This document shows, piece by piece, positions 44,062 through 52,347 of a DNA stretch of 64,000 nt. The stretch's first letter is position 1; the number at the start of each line of letters is the position of its first letter. The DNA is from JADCRZ01 sp965200945. Its GTDB lineage: Bacteria; Bacteroidota; Bacteroidia; Chitinophagales; Chitinophagaceae. A program made the translations under genes and the position numbers. The stretch is from contig OZ241749.1 of the NCBI GenBank assembly GCA_965200945.1, positions 620,001 to 684,000 of the forward strand, given 5' to 3'. The notes beneath the pieces were generated by a model that had not been told where the DNA came from, did not search any database, and was given only the letters and a program-made list of their open reading frames with translations.

Positions 44062-44096
44062 CGGATACACGGGAGGATACGGCAGGCAAAATTTTT

Positions 44097-44122
44097 GATG
44101 TGGGATCATCATATCCCACATC
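44097..44122. repeat. Perfect 10-bp inverted repeat ahead of the ankyrin gene
   Basis: GATGTGGGAT (44097-44106) and ATCCCACATC (44113-44122) separated by CATCAT. It ends 8 bp before ATG 44131. It might be an operator or a hairpin that affects translation; it could also be read as codons if the gene starts at the upstream ATG 44098. Confidence 0.6.
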
Positions 44123-44130
44123 TTTGCACC

Positions 44131-44625
44131 ATGACAACTCTACCACCCTACGATATATTTGAAGCGTGCAGGCGCAATGACCGCGCCACGCTGGAGCAGC
44201 TGTATGCAGAAGATACACAGGTCATTCATGCACATGACCACCGCGGTTTTACGCCGCTGATCCTGGCCGTTTACAACGATGCGCCCGACGTAACCGCGTT
44301 CTTGCTTCAGAACGGGGCACCGGTGGATGGGCAGGATGCAGCCGGGAACACGGCCCTCATGGGTGTGTGTTTCCGCGGTTACCATGCAATCGCGAAGCAG
44401 CTGATGGAGGCTGGCGCCAATGTAAACCAGCGTAATGCGAGTGGAGCCACCGCCCTTACTTTCGCCGCCACGTTCGGACAACTGGCGATTGCCACCCTAC
44501 TGCTTGAACATGGGGCTGAAACCGGTTTGCGCGATGCACATGGCAAAAGTGCGCTCGATCATGCGATGATACAGGAAAATCATGACATGGTGAATCTGAT
44601 CAGGAGTTACCTGCAATCTTCGTAG
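44131..44625 (+). CDS. Ankyrin-repeat protein
   Basis: 164 residues, nearly all ankyrin repeat: about four units with the pattern G-xTPLxxA, for example DHRGFTPLILAVYNDAPDVTAFLLQ, DAAGNTALMGVCFRGYHAIAKQLME, NASGATALTFAATFGQLAIATLLLE and DAHGKSALDHAMIQENHDMVNLI. Such proteins bind other proteins; the partner is not visible. No signal peptide, so cytoplasmic. ATG 44131 is preferred; an in-frame ATG at 44098 would put the inverted repeat in the coding sequence. Confidence 0.88.
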   Translation: MTTLPPYDIFEACRRNDRATLEQLYAEDTQVIHAHDHRGFTPLILAVYNDAPDVTAFLLQNGAPVDGQDAAGNTALMGVCFRGYHAIAKQLMEAGANVNQRNASGATALTFAATFGQLAIATLLLEHGAETGLRDAHGKSALDHAMIQENHDMVNLIRSYLQSS

Positions 44626-44645
44626 AGGCACGATGCGTCGCGTCA
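44625..44645. repeat. GACGCGA hairpin repeat, copy 3 (degenerate)
   Basis: GAGGCACGA-TGCG-TCGCGTC starting at the last base of the ankyrin stop codon. The stem is imperfect. It resembles copies 1 and 2 and, like copy 2, sits directly behind a stop codon. Confidence 0.5.
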
Positions 44646-44708
44646 TTGTGTCGCAGGTGATGGCCGTAAACGTCAGGCAAGGCTTCTTTACCCGGGCGTG
44701 GATATTAT

Positions 44709-44739
44709 AAAGGCAGGTTTCTGGTGAGACCTGCCTTTT
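44709..44739 (+). terminator. Terminator after the ankyrin gene
   Basis: AAAGGCAGGT pairs with ACCTGCCTTT, 10 bp with a 10-nt loop, and ends in TTTTC. It separates the ankyrin gene from the transporter run. Confidence 0.75.
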
Positions 44740-44824
44740 CTATTTCCCATCAGCCCTTCAAATGATGGTGCGGGAACAGAGAATATTTTGTTTATTTGAA
44801 AACCGGTTTGCCGGTATTGGCTGT

Positions 44825-45757
44825 ATGAAAGAAAATAATCAGGTACAACACTGGAAGGTCTTGCTTGCGTTTGCGGCTATCTATCTCGTATGGGGCTCCA
44901 CGTTTCTGGCAGCGCTCATCGGCCTGAACGGCATCCCGCCTTACTTCATGATCTCCATGCGGTTCCTCATTGCCGGACTCATGCTTTTCACATGGGCGAA
45001 GATCAGGAAGCAACCGAATCCTGACTGGGCCACGGTTCGTTCACACGGATTGTCGGGTATCCTGATGCTGGTGGGTGGAACCGGTTCGGTGGTTTGGTCG
45101 GAACAATACCTGCCTTCCGGCGTGGCGGCCATCATTGTTGCTGCACTGCCAATCTGGTTTATCCTGTTCGACCGGCCGCAATGGAAATCCAATTTCAGCA
45201 GCGGGCTTACCCTGGCCGGCATTGTTGTCGGCTTCTCCGGTATCCTGTTGCTTTTTGGCAAAGGGAAAGCAGGTGTGATTCCCCTTGAGAAACAGCACAT
45301 GCAAAGCTTCAGCATCGCCCTGCTGATGGCGGGCACCGTATCGTGGGCCATCGGTTCGCTGTATTCAAAAAAGATCTTCTCGGATTCCTCCACGCTGATG
45401 ACTGTGAGCATGCAGCTAATGGCGGCGGGCGTATTTGCTTTTCTGATAAGCACACTCCTGGGCGAATGGCGGTCATTTACCTGGGCACAGGTTTCTTCCA
45501 AAGCGTGGATCGCACTGTGGTATATGATCATACTGGGATCAGTGATCACCTACCTGGCTTATATATGGCTGCTCACCATTCGGCCTGCCGTACAGGTGGG
45601 CACCTATGCGTATGTGAACCCCGTGGTGGCGGTGCTGCTGGGCTGGGGATATGCCGGTGAACAGGTGAACGGCCGGCATCTGGTGTCGTTGCTGGCGGTG
45701 ATCTCGGGTGTTCTGCTCATCAATCTTCCAAAATATAAATCGGTTACCCATGCTTGA
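44825..45757 (+). CDS. EamA/DMT-family membrane transporter
   Basis: 310 residues with ten membrane helices and two EamA repeats. IYLVWGSTFLAALIGLNGIPPYFMISMRFLIAGL is the typical start of repeat 1. Repeat 2 starts near ALLMAGTVSWAIGSLYSKKI and ends VGTYAYVNPVVAVLLGWGYAGEQV. It exports a metabolite or drug; substrate unknown. ATG 44825 is chosen, and an in-frame start at 44762 would add a non-hydrophobic lead. Its last codons overlap the ThuA gene by 8 bp, so the two are co-translated. Confidence 0.9.
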   Translation: MKENNQVQHWKVLLAFAAIYLVWGSTFLAALIGLNGIPPYFMISMRFLIAGLMLFTWAKIRKQPNPDWATVRSHGLSGILMLVGGTGSVVWSEQYLPSGVAAIIVAALPIWFILFDRPQWKSNFSSGLTLAGIVVGFSGILLLFGKGKAGVIPLEKQHMQSFSIALLMAGTVSWAIGSLYSKKIFSDSSTLMTVSMQLMAAGVFAFLISTLLGEWRSFTWAQVSSKAWIALWYMIILGSVITYLAYIWLLTIRPAVQVGTYAYVNPVVAVLLGWGYAGEQVNGRHLVSLLAVISGVLLINLPKYKSVTHA

Positions 45758-46577
45758 AAAATTGCTGGCCATCGGCATGCTCGGCCTCTTTCCGCTGCTG
45801 GTTCCACAGCAGGAAAATCCTGTATCTCGCCAACCAGCGGATCTGCAGGGAGTTCACGTGCTGGTTTATACGAAGAATGGAAAAGGATATGTGCACCAGA
45901 ATATCGGAGCGGCAAGCGCCTGCATCATGCGGCTGGGAAAACAAATGGGCTTCCTCGTAGACACCACGCATGATCCGGCTGCGTTCAGCGAAGCTAACCT
46001 CAGAAAATACCGCCTGCTGGTATTCAACAACACCAACAACGATGTGTTTGAAACCGATGCGCAGAAACTTGCGCTGATGCATTTTGTGGAAGCGGGCGGG
46101 GGAGTGGTGGGGCTGCACTCTGCTTCAGGCACCGAACGCAACTGGCCCTGGTTCAAACGCATGCTGGGCGCAAGCTTCCTGCGGCACCCGCCCCATCAGT
46201 CTTTCACCGAGATTGTACTTGATCCGCACAATCCTTCCACTTCCTTTCTCCCTAAAACATGGGCCCGGAAAGACGAGTGCTACTTCGTCAAAGAGATCAA
46301 TCCCGATATTCATGTGCTGATGGTGCATGACCTGCGTACCCTCTCGGATTCTGCCAAGTCTGAACTGTTCGGCACCGCTTTTCCTTCCGTGTGGTGCCAT
46401 GAATTCGACGGAGGCCGGCAGTGGTATACCAGCCTCGGCCACGACAGCGCCACCTATACGGAACCGGATTTCGTACAGCACATCCGGGGCGGCATTGAAT
46501 GGGTGCTGCAGAATAACCGGCCACTTGATTATAAAAAGGCACACGCGGTTTCACCCAATGATCCGCTGCCTTACTAG
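45750..46577 (+). CDS. ThuA-domain protein, exported
   Basis: 275 residues. A short hydrophobic N-terminus (MLEKLLAIGMLGLFPLLVPQQ) could be a signal peptide. The class I glutamine amidotransferase-like fold of the ThuA family follows, with VLVYTKNGKGYVHQNIGAASA, LLVFNNTNNDVFE, FVEAGGGVVGLHSASGTERNW and WYTSLGHDSATY. ThuA proteins are linked to disaccharide (trehalose-type) catabolism, and a 3-keto sugar role has been suggested. The start overlaps the transporter gene by 8 bp, and the TIM-barrel isomerase follows. Confidence 0.88.
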   Translation: MLEKLLAIGMLGLFPLLVPQQENPVSRQPADLQGVHVLVYTKNGKGYVHQNIGAASACIMRLGKQMGFLVDTTHDPAAFSEANLRKYRLLVFNNTNNDVFETDAQKLALMHFVEAGGGVVGLHSASGTERNWPWFKRMLGASFLRHPPHQSFTEIVLDPHNPSTSFLPKTWARKDECYFVKEINPDIHVLMVHDLRTLSDSAKSELFGTAFPSVWCHEFDGGRQWYTSLGHDSATYTEPDFVQHIRGGIEWVLQNNRPLDYKKAHAVSPNDPLPY

Positions 46578-46666
46578 ATTGCGGCAAGCTGTTGCGGGGA
46601 TGAGGAATGTTGCTCCAACGTCTAAGGATTTTTTACTACTTTCATCGCAACTTTTAAATCAACGAT

Positions 46667-47497
46667 ATGTCATCGAGAAGAAGTTTTCTGCAACAATCCG
46701 CGCTGGGGCTGGCTGCCTCGGTGGCTTCGCCCTTTGCCGCGCCGGCTGCCGTTCAGAAAGCCACAACCCCTTTACAGGTTGGCTTTGCCGGTTATACATT
46801 CCTGAAATTCGATGTAGAGAAGTCGATCGCCATGATGAAGCGTCTGGGGGTGGAATATCTTTCTCTCAAAGACTTTCATCTTCCGCTCAACAGCACACCC
46901 GAGAAGATACAGAGTGTGCTTTCCCAATTCTCCACCGGCGGCATCAAAATTTATGCGGTCGGCGTGATCTACATGAAAACGCAGCAGGAGGTGGACACCG
47001 CGTTCGACTATGCAAAAAAAGTGGGCGTGCCGCTGATAGTGGGAGTTCCCAATCCGGAACTGCTCGACTATACCGAACAGAAAGTAAAAGCTACCAACAT
47101 CCGCATCGCCATTCATAACCATGGTCCGGAAGACAAGCTCTATCCGAGCCCGAAGAACGCCTGGGACCTGATCAAAAACCGGGATCCACGGGTAGGCCTG
47201 TGTCTCGACATCGGTCACTCGATGCGGGCGGGCACCGAACCCAGCAAAGCGATCCGTGAATACAAAAGCAGGCTGTTCGACCTGCATATCAAGGATGTGA
47301 ACTCAAATGCCAAAGATGCCAAAGCGATCGAGATCGGTCGCGGCGTGATCAATTTTCCGGCAGTGATCAAGGCCCTTCAGGATATTAATTACCAGGGCAT
47401 CTGCAGCGTGGAATTTGAAAAAGACATGACCGACCCGCTGCCTGGCATGGCGGAGTCGATCGGCTTTTTCCGTGGAGTTATCAAAACCGAATCGTAG
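46667..47497 (+). CDS. Sugar phosphate isomerase/epimerase (xylose isomerase-like TIM barrel), Tat-exported
   Basis: 276 residues. The start MSSRRSFLQQSALGLAASVA has a twin-arginine signal. The barrel contains KDFHLPL, YAVGVIYM, IAIHNHGPED, VGLCLDIGHSMRAG, LFDLHIKDV and ICSVEFEKD, which fit the metal-binding His, Asp, His and Glu positions of the AP_endonuc_2 family. The substrate is unknown. Together with the neighbouring ThuA and transporter genes it suggests periplasmic sugar modification. Confidence 0.87.
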   Translation: MSSRRSFLQQSALGLAASVASPFAAPAAVQKATTPLQVGFAGYTFLKFDVEKSIAMMKRLGVEYLSLKDFHLPLNSTPEKIQSVLSQFSTGGIKIYAVGVIYMKTQQEVDTAFDYAKKVGVPLIVGVPNPELLDYTEQKVKATNIRIAIHNHGPEDKLYPSPKNAWDLIKNRDPRVGLCLDIGHSMRAGTEPSKAIREYKSRLFDLHIKDVNSNAKDAKAIEIGRGVINFPAVIKALQDINYQGICSVEFEKDMTDPLPGMAESIGFFRGVIKTES

Positions 47498-47517
47498 ATC
47501 AGGTAAACAGCAAAAGT

Positions 47518-48423
47518 TTGAAAAAGAAGCTGGCTGAACGCTTTGCCGCTGCGAGCATTACAAGGCATGCAACTTTTTTTATCGGGTTACTTGTTGTACT
47601 GTTTGCATCTCCACAAGCAAGTGCGCAAACGGATTCAATTTTAGTAAAGCAGGGGCGCTGGGTGACCAAAAAGATTAGCCGGGGTTTAAGGTGGAAACAT
47701 GTGTGGTACGATCACCTGTTTGGATCGCATGAGAACGTCGAGATCGTGGAAGTAAGGCCCGTCCGTCGGTTGCGTTTAGGCATTGCCTATGAAAAAAAGG
47801 AGCTCGTGCATACCAGTGCTTATGGCACCCGTGCACATGCACTTGCCGCCATCAACGGAAATTTTTTCGATACAAAAAATGGTGGTTCCGTAGATTTTTT
47901 GAAAGTAGACAACCTGGTGGTCAGTGAAGACCAGCTGGAGGCGCATGGAAAAAGGGCCCGTCATCAGCTGGCCGCAGTTACAATACAAGGCAGGAAGGTA
48001 GAGATCGTAACCTGGGATGGCACCGCAGACTGGGAACATCATCTGCCGCAGGCTACTGTCATGTGCACCGGCCCCTTGTTACTTAAGGCGGGGCGGGAAG
48101 TACCGCCCGACACTGCTGCTTTTAACCGTCTGCGTCATCCGCGTTCAGCGCTGGCGATCACAAACAAGGGAAGGATCCTGCTGGTGACGGTGGATGGCCG
48201 CGATGCGGAATCTGCCGGAATGAGCCTTCCGGAGCTGAGCCGGTTCCTCAAATGGATCCATGCAGTAGATGCCATCAACCTCGACGGCGGCGGCTCCACT
48301 GCGCTCTGGATAGCAGGCGAGTCCGCAAACGGCATCGTTAATTACCCTTCCGACAACAAGATATGGGATCATCAGGGTGAACGGAAAGTTGCGAATGCGA
48401 TCCTGGTTTTAAAAAAGAAATGA
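47518..48423 (+). CDS. Phosphodiester glycosidase family protein (NAGPA domain)
   Basis: 301 residues. The start codon is TTG 47518 (MKKKLAERFAAAS), with no usable ATG. It is followed by a signal segment (FFIGLLVVLFASPQASA). The domain shows ALAAINGNFFDTKNGGS, MCTGPLLLKAG, RHPRSALAITNKGRILLVTVDGR and AINLDGGGSTALWIAG, all typical of the DUF2233/NAGPA family that removes N-acetylglucosamine phosphate groups or acts on related phosphodiesters. It starts 20 bp after the isomerase gene, so the run 44825-48423 may be one operon. Confidence 0.87.
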   Translation: MKKKLAERFAAASITRHATFFIGLLVVLFASPQASAQTDSILVKQGRWVTKKISRGLRWKHVWYDHLFGSHENVEIVEVRPVRRLRLGIAYEKKELVHTSAYGTRAHALAAINGNFFDTKNGGSVDFLKVDNLVVSEDQLEAHGKRARHQLAAVTIQGRKVEIVTWDGTADWEHHLPQATVMCTGPLLLKAGREVPPDTAAFNRLRHPRSALAITNKGRILLVTVDGRDAESAGMSLPELSRFLKWIHAVDAINLDGGGSTALWIAGESANGIVNYPSDNKIWDHQGERKVANAILVLKKK

Positions 48424-48431
48424 TGGTATCT

Positions 48432-48480
48432 TTAAATAAAAAAGCCGCACCCTGGGCACAGGGGCGGCTTTTTTATTTAA
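48432..48480. terminator. Bidirectional terminator, perfect 17-bp stem
   Basis: TTAAATAAAAAAGCCGC and GCGGCTTTTTTATTTAA are exact complements separated by 15 nt. T-runs stand on both strands, so it ends the sugar operon on the plus strand and the alcohol dehydrogenase on the minus strand. Confidence 0.92.
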
Positions 48481-48495
48481 AGAATCGATGCGGTT

Positions 48496-49665
48496 CTATG
48501 CCCAAGGATCGAGCACCACTTTCACGCAGTTGTCTTCTCTTTTTTTGAAGATGTCGTACGCATGCGCTACTTCAGTGAGCGGCAACCGATGCGTGATGAT
48601 ATCATCGAGCCTAACCTTTCCATCTATGACATACTGCAGCAGGGTGTCGATGTGTTTGTGTGCCGGTGCCTGTCCGCCTTTCAGAATGATGGCTTTGTCG
48701 AAGAACTGGCCGATCGGGAAATTGTCATAAGTAGTAGGATAAACACCGAGCACAGAGACTATTCCGCCGCGGCGTACGGCGCTCATGCAGGCTTCCAGCA
48801 CTTTCGGCGATCCTTTTTCAAGGTTGAGAACTGCTTTTGCGCGGTCGACCAGGTTGCGGTCTGGTTCAAAGCCAACAGCTTCCACGCATACATCCGCGCC
48901 CCGCCCGTCTGTCATGGCGCGGATCTGTTCAACCACTTCCTTGGCCCCTTCGTCCCAAAGAATGGTTTCCACATGGGCGGTCTCTTTGGCTTTTTCAAGG
49001 CGGTATGGAAGCGTATCCACGATGATCACCTTGGCGGCCCCGCGCAGGTAGGCGCTTTTGGCTGCCATGATGCCTACCGGTCCCGAACCGAAGATGGCAA
49101 CTGATTCACCGCCGTTTACTTCACCCCAATCGATCCCCGAGTATCCTGTCGGAAAAATATCGGTCAGAAAAAGAACCTGCTCGTCGGTCAGGTTATCAGG
49201 CACTTTGCGCGGACCAAAATCGGCGTACGGTACACGTACATATTGGGCCTGGCCGCCATCGTATCCGCCATATAGATCGGTATAGCCGAAGAGGGCGCCT
49301 CCTTTCTGGGTGAGCAGTCCGCCTTCAGGGCCGTAATGCTGTGGATTGCTGTTTTCACAGTGGCCGGGCAGATGATGTCCGCAGAAGAAACAATGACCGC
49401 AGGCGATCGGGAAAGGCACTACCACGCGGTCGCCCCTTTGCAGATTGCCCACACCTTTACCTACTTCCTCCACGATGCCCATAAACTCATGGCCCAGAAC
49501 CATGGGCCGGGGCTGGGGAAGACCACCGGAGTAAATGTGAAGATCCGATCCGCAGATAGCGGTGGCCGTGACTTTCAGGATGACATCGCGGTCGTTGATA
49601 ATTGTCGGGTCATCTACCGTGTCACAGGTAACTGTCCTCGGACCATGAATTCTTGCTGCTTTCAT
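48496..49665 (-). CDS. Zinc-dependent alcohol dehydrogenase (formaldehyde dehydrogenase-like)
   Basis: 389 residues. Catalytic zinc ligands lie in AICGSDLHIY and LGHEFMGIVEE. The structural zinc loop CGHCFFCGHHLPGHC has all four cysteines. VAIFGSGPVGIMAAKSAYLRGAAKVIIVD is the NAD-binding fold, and ADVCVEAVGFEPDRN is typical of the glutathione-independent formaldehyde dehydrogenase-like group. A cytoplasmic enzyme that oxidises an aldehyde or alcohol with NAD. Alone on its strand. Confidence 0.9.
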   Translation of the reverse strand: MKAARIHGPRTVTCDTVDDPTIINDRDVILKVTATAICGSDLHIYSGGLPQPRPMVLGHEFMGIVEEVGKGVGNLQRGDRVVVPFPIACGHCFFCGHHLPGHCENSNPQHYGPEGGLLTQKGGALFGYTDLYGGYDGGQAQYVRVPYADFGPRKVPDNLTDEQVLFLTDIFPTGYSGIDWGEVNGGESVAIFGSGPVGIMAAKSAYLRGAAKVIIVDTLPYRLEKAKETAHVETILWDEGAKEVVEQIRAMTDGRGADVCVEAVGFEPDRNLVDRAKAVLNLEKGSPKVLEACMSAVRRGGIVSVLGVYPTTYDNFPIGQFFDKAIILKGGQAPAHKHIDTLLQYVIDGKVRLDDIITHRLPLTEVAHAYDIFKKREDNCVKVVLDPWA

Positions 49666-49919
49666 ACTGTAGATTTAAAATTGTTAGGTGAAGATCGAAG
49701 TCGGGTGAATGACAGACAGATCTTCTAAAAGATTATGCCACCCTCATTTTATGAAGGCAGGAGGACCGGAACAGAGAAAGCAAGGGATCAACAAGGCAAA
49801 TGGTTTGCGGGTGTGGACCTGAAATGCAGTATGCTCACTTTCGGTTTTGAAGGCGTAATGATCTTCTGGCAGGTTGATACAAAGCAGCGCAGTGGAGCGG
49901 ATTACAGTCGGGGTAAAAA

Positions 49920-50318
49920 CTATCGTTTGAACTGGAAGCCACAGCCTTCGTAGCAGAAGTGATCTATGGAACTCAGGGTGAGTGTATGCTTTACGGAGTC
50001 GAAGCGGGAGAAATATCTTTCGGGAGGCTGGGAGGTGCTTGTAAAACGAAAACGAATCGAATCGATCTTTTCGAAACCCATCCAGGAAGACAGTTCCGGC
50101 ATGTTGGTTTTAAACTTGCCATCATCACTGAATTCGATCCACTGATGTAGTGATGCGGTGGATTCAAAAATGGCCGGACCGCCGATGCTGTAGTACCGCT
50201 GGGAGTAGTTCCATCTTCCGGTAAGAGAGTAGGGCCCACCGGACTGTTTTTGGAGGTCATTTTTTTTACAGGCAAAAAGGACTAAACACAAGGTCGTGAA
50301 GAGCAGCAGATATTTCAT
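49920..50318 (-). CDS. Small hypothetical lipoprotein
   Basis: 132 residues. Lipobox LFAC with Cys17 (MKYLLLFTTLCLVLFACKKN). After the anchor the chain is beta-rich (GGPYSLTGRWNYSQRYYSIG, HQWIEFSDDGKFKT, YFSRFDSVKHTLTLSS), like many small lipocalin-type lipoproteins of Bacteroidota. No catalytic motif is visible. It sits at the left end of the gene-poor region. Confidence 0.72.
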   Translation of the reverse strand: MKYLLLFTTLCLVLFACKKNDLQKQSGGPYSLTGRWNYSQRYYSIGGPAIFESTASLHQWIEFSDDGKFKTNMPELSSWMGFEKIDSIRFRFTSTSQPPERYFSRFDSVKHTLTLSSIDHFCYEGCGFQFKR

Positions 50319-50551
50319 GATCCTTTTTTAAAATTGACATCAGCGGGTAACAGAACGTTGCAGAAGGATGCCCGTTACGCGTACCCGGTTCAGCTACCGG
50401 CCGGGATCTTCAGATTGATCGTAAAAGCAAAGCCTCTTGCGGAGCTTTCTTATTTTTGGGATCTGACCCAAACAAAAAACATTCGGTTCCTGCGTTTGAG
50501 GATGCACTTTAGCAGTGCGCATTAAGTTAGTGTACAAGTATATTTCCATTT

Positions 50552-50573
50552 ACCCCAATATTGGGGGTTTTTT
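50552..50573 (+). terminator. Terminator hairpin CCCC/GGGG with T6
   Basis: ACCCC-AATATT-GGGGGT followed by TTTTTTG. There is no clear gene upstream on the plus strand, so it may end a small unannotated transcript. Confidence 0.6.
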
Positions 50574-50742
50574 GTATATTGCGCCACACATAAGCATTGG
50601 ATGAACAGCGAAATCTCTCCGTACCCTGTGGAAATTGAGATCCGGCCCGGTTCATGAAATTGTTCCTGCATCTTTAGCAGACAGACAAGGACAGTTTCCG
50701 AATGTTGTGAAATACAAGAAGCCCCATCCGGGGCTTTTTTCG
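50574..50742 (+). ncRNA. Possible small RNA ending in a strong terminator
   Basis: Between the two terminators lies about 145 bp of non-coding sequence beginning with GTATATTGCG, a poor TAnnTTTG match. It ends with AAGCCCC-ATCC-GGGGCTT and a T run at 50735-50740. There is no match to a known RNA family that I can recognise. The case rests on a terminator that has no gene before it. Confidence 0.3.
50719..50740 (+). terminator. Strong intrinsic terminator
   Basis: AAGCCCC (50719-50725) pairs with GGGGCTT (50730-50736), loop ATCC, followed by a T6 run. Confidence 0.8.
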
Positions 50743-50928
50743 TTTGGCGTCTGTTGATTTTACGCCGTCCTGCCCATTCAATTTTTTTTCCGGGTCTCTT
50801 TTAAAAAACCGGATCAAATTTTGCGGAGAATGTATTAGTTTGGAAAATCCTTCAATATTTCTACTGGAAACTGGGTCTTGTGACCCCTAACGTATGGGAA
50901 AAGTTTACATATAAATTTGTATTCATTT

Positions 50929-51747
50929 GTGATAAAAGCACTTTTGTTTGCTTGTCTGTTGTTCTTTGCTGGCACGGCGTGCAAAAAACAGTCGTACCTA
51001 TCCGAACTTCAGCGGGCTGCGAACCAGGTAGTTGAAACAGGTGTGCCCTTACTGGGCCTCGATTCTTCCAATGTAACAAATGCAACCAACGGTTTTTACT
51101 ACAGCCTCCCCGGGCACTATTCCCAAACCAGCAAAAGTTATCCTTTGATTGTCTCTGTTCACGGTGGGGGGCAGATAGGGACGTCAGACAGCGAACTTAA
51201 GTTGCTGATGAACGACGGGATCGTTCAAACCATCCAGCTGAAAAAATTTCTTCCTTCTTTTACGGTCAATGGCCAGAATTATTCTTTTATTGTACTTGCA
51301 CCCCAGTTCAACGGATTTCCTTCATCTCAGCAGGTGGAAGATTTTATACTGTTTGCAAAAAAGCACTACCGGGTAGATCCGAAACGCATATATCTCACCG
51401 GGTTAAGTATGGGTGGGATTGTAACATCCAAGATGGCTGGTGATTTTACCTCAGAACTGGCGGCAGCCGTGCCTATGTCGGGCACAGTGAACGATACGCT
51501 GGTATGCAAGCACATAGCGAAGGGCAGCATGCCCGTATGGGTGTTTCACAACAAAGGCGATTATGTGGTGGAGGTAGGGTTCCCTATCAGCTATGTGGCA
51601 CTCATCAATAGTTTCAACCCAGTTTATCATCCCAAGCTGACCTTATTCAACTCCGGTGAGCACGATGCGTGGACGGTTCCGCTCAATCCAACCTATAAGG
51701 AAGAAGGTATGAACATATATGAGTGGATGCTTCAGTATTCACGCTGA
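50929..51747 (+). CDS. Esterase/depolymerase-like alpha/beta hydrolase lipoprotein
   Basis: 272 residues from GTG 50929 (or 276 from TTG 50917). Lipobox AGTAC, Cys18, followed by KKQ. The hydrolase fold has oxyanion text YPLIVSVHGGGQIG, nucleophile Ser in LTGLSMGGIVTSK, acid Asp in VFHNKGDYVVE and catalytic His in NSGEHDAWTVP. This fits the PHB-depolymerase/feruloyl esterase-like group of surface lipoproteins. Substrate unknown. It lies in the decayed region but reads intact. Confidence 0.85.
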   Translation: MIKALLFACLLFFAGTACKKQSYLSELQRAANQVVETGVPLLGLDSSNVTNATNGFYYSLPGHYSQTSKSYPLIVSVHGGGQIGTSDSELKLLMNDGIVQTIQLKKFLPSFTVNGQNYSFIVLAPQFNGFPSSQQVEDFILFAKKHYRVDPKRIYLTGLSMGGIVTSKMAGDFTSELAAAVPMSGTVNDTLVCKHIAKGSMPVWVFHNKGDYVVEVGFPISYVALINSFNPVYHPKLTLFNSGEHDAWTVPLNPTYKEEGMNIYEWMLQYSR

Positions 51748-51837
51748 TTTGTGATTAGGAGGGACAGCAGCACCCTATCCTGTTCTTCTTATTCAATATC
51801 GAAGGGTCCCCTGAAATAATCAGTGTTGGGTAAAGAG

Positions 51838-52125
51838 TTATGACCACAACTGTACAGGACGGCTCTGGGTAAAAGAATTGTAAGTGGTCATCAGGATACC
51901 TTTCAGGTCATTTTGCACAGATTGGATGGCGTAGACGATCTGGTTGTTTTGTGATTGTGCCTTCCATTTGGAGCGGTATACTTCGGTAATCTCGAAGTCG
52001 TCGGCAGATATGCTTTGGCTTCCCTGAACGTAATACAGTTGTCCGTTCTGGAACATAAAATCCTGGTCGTATCCTTTTTGTTGGAGGTGGATGATTGCGG
52101 CGGTTTTGCTGGTAATATTTTTCAT
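51838..52125 (-). CDS. Small conserved protein (often mislabelled phosphoribosylpyrophosphate synthetase)
   Basis: 95 residues from ATG 52125, with an upstream in-frame start at 52305. It begins MKNITSKTAAIIHLQQKGYDQDF. The core SADDFEITEVYRSKWKAQSQNNQIVYAIQSVQNDLKGILMTTYN matches a small Bacteroidota family with the pattern F-I-E-YR and YAI-S---GLKG-L. Databases call such proteins PRPP synthetase, but the fold and size do not support that enzyme. No signal peptide or membrane helix. Confidence 0.7.
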   Translation of the reverse strand: MKNITSKTAAIIHLQQKGYDQDFMFQNGQLYYVQGSQSISADDFEITEVYRSKWKAQSQNNQIVYAIQSVQNDLKGILMTTYNSFTQSRPVQLWS

Positions 52126-52347
52126 AGTGAACTTTTTACATGCCCTTTTAATCGCGGGTTCATATCCCGTTTCACTGATGTTCAAATCAAAGTATATGCC
52201 ATTGAATCTCCAGAGCATAACGTTTGTCAACGGGGAATTATTTATTCCATCATCCATGTTTTGACCAAAATGGACGGCAATCCGGGGAATACGGGGTGTA
52301 CGCATCCCGGTTTGCAGGCCATGCTTTGTTTTGGAGTGACGTCCGGA

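Larger units (their letters stand above)
50319..50928. other. Gene-poor stretch with two terminator hairpins
   Basis: 610 bp with no credible protein gene. Two intrinsic terminators on the plus strand (next entries) enclose about 145 bp with a TATATTGCG element after the first one. A possible small RNA is listed below. Confidence 0.55.

Noticed and set aside
49735..49953. 72-codon open frame on the plus strand after the alcohol dehydrogenase
   Set aside because: No motif and no promoter. It overlaps the 3' end of the lipoprotein gene on the other strand.
50334..50525. 63-codon open frame before the first orphan terminator
   Set aside because: Needs a non-ATG start and has no family features. 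The terminator after it is better explained by an RNA or leftover sequence.
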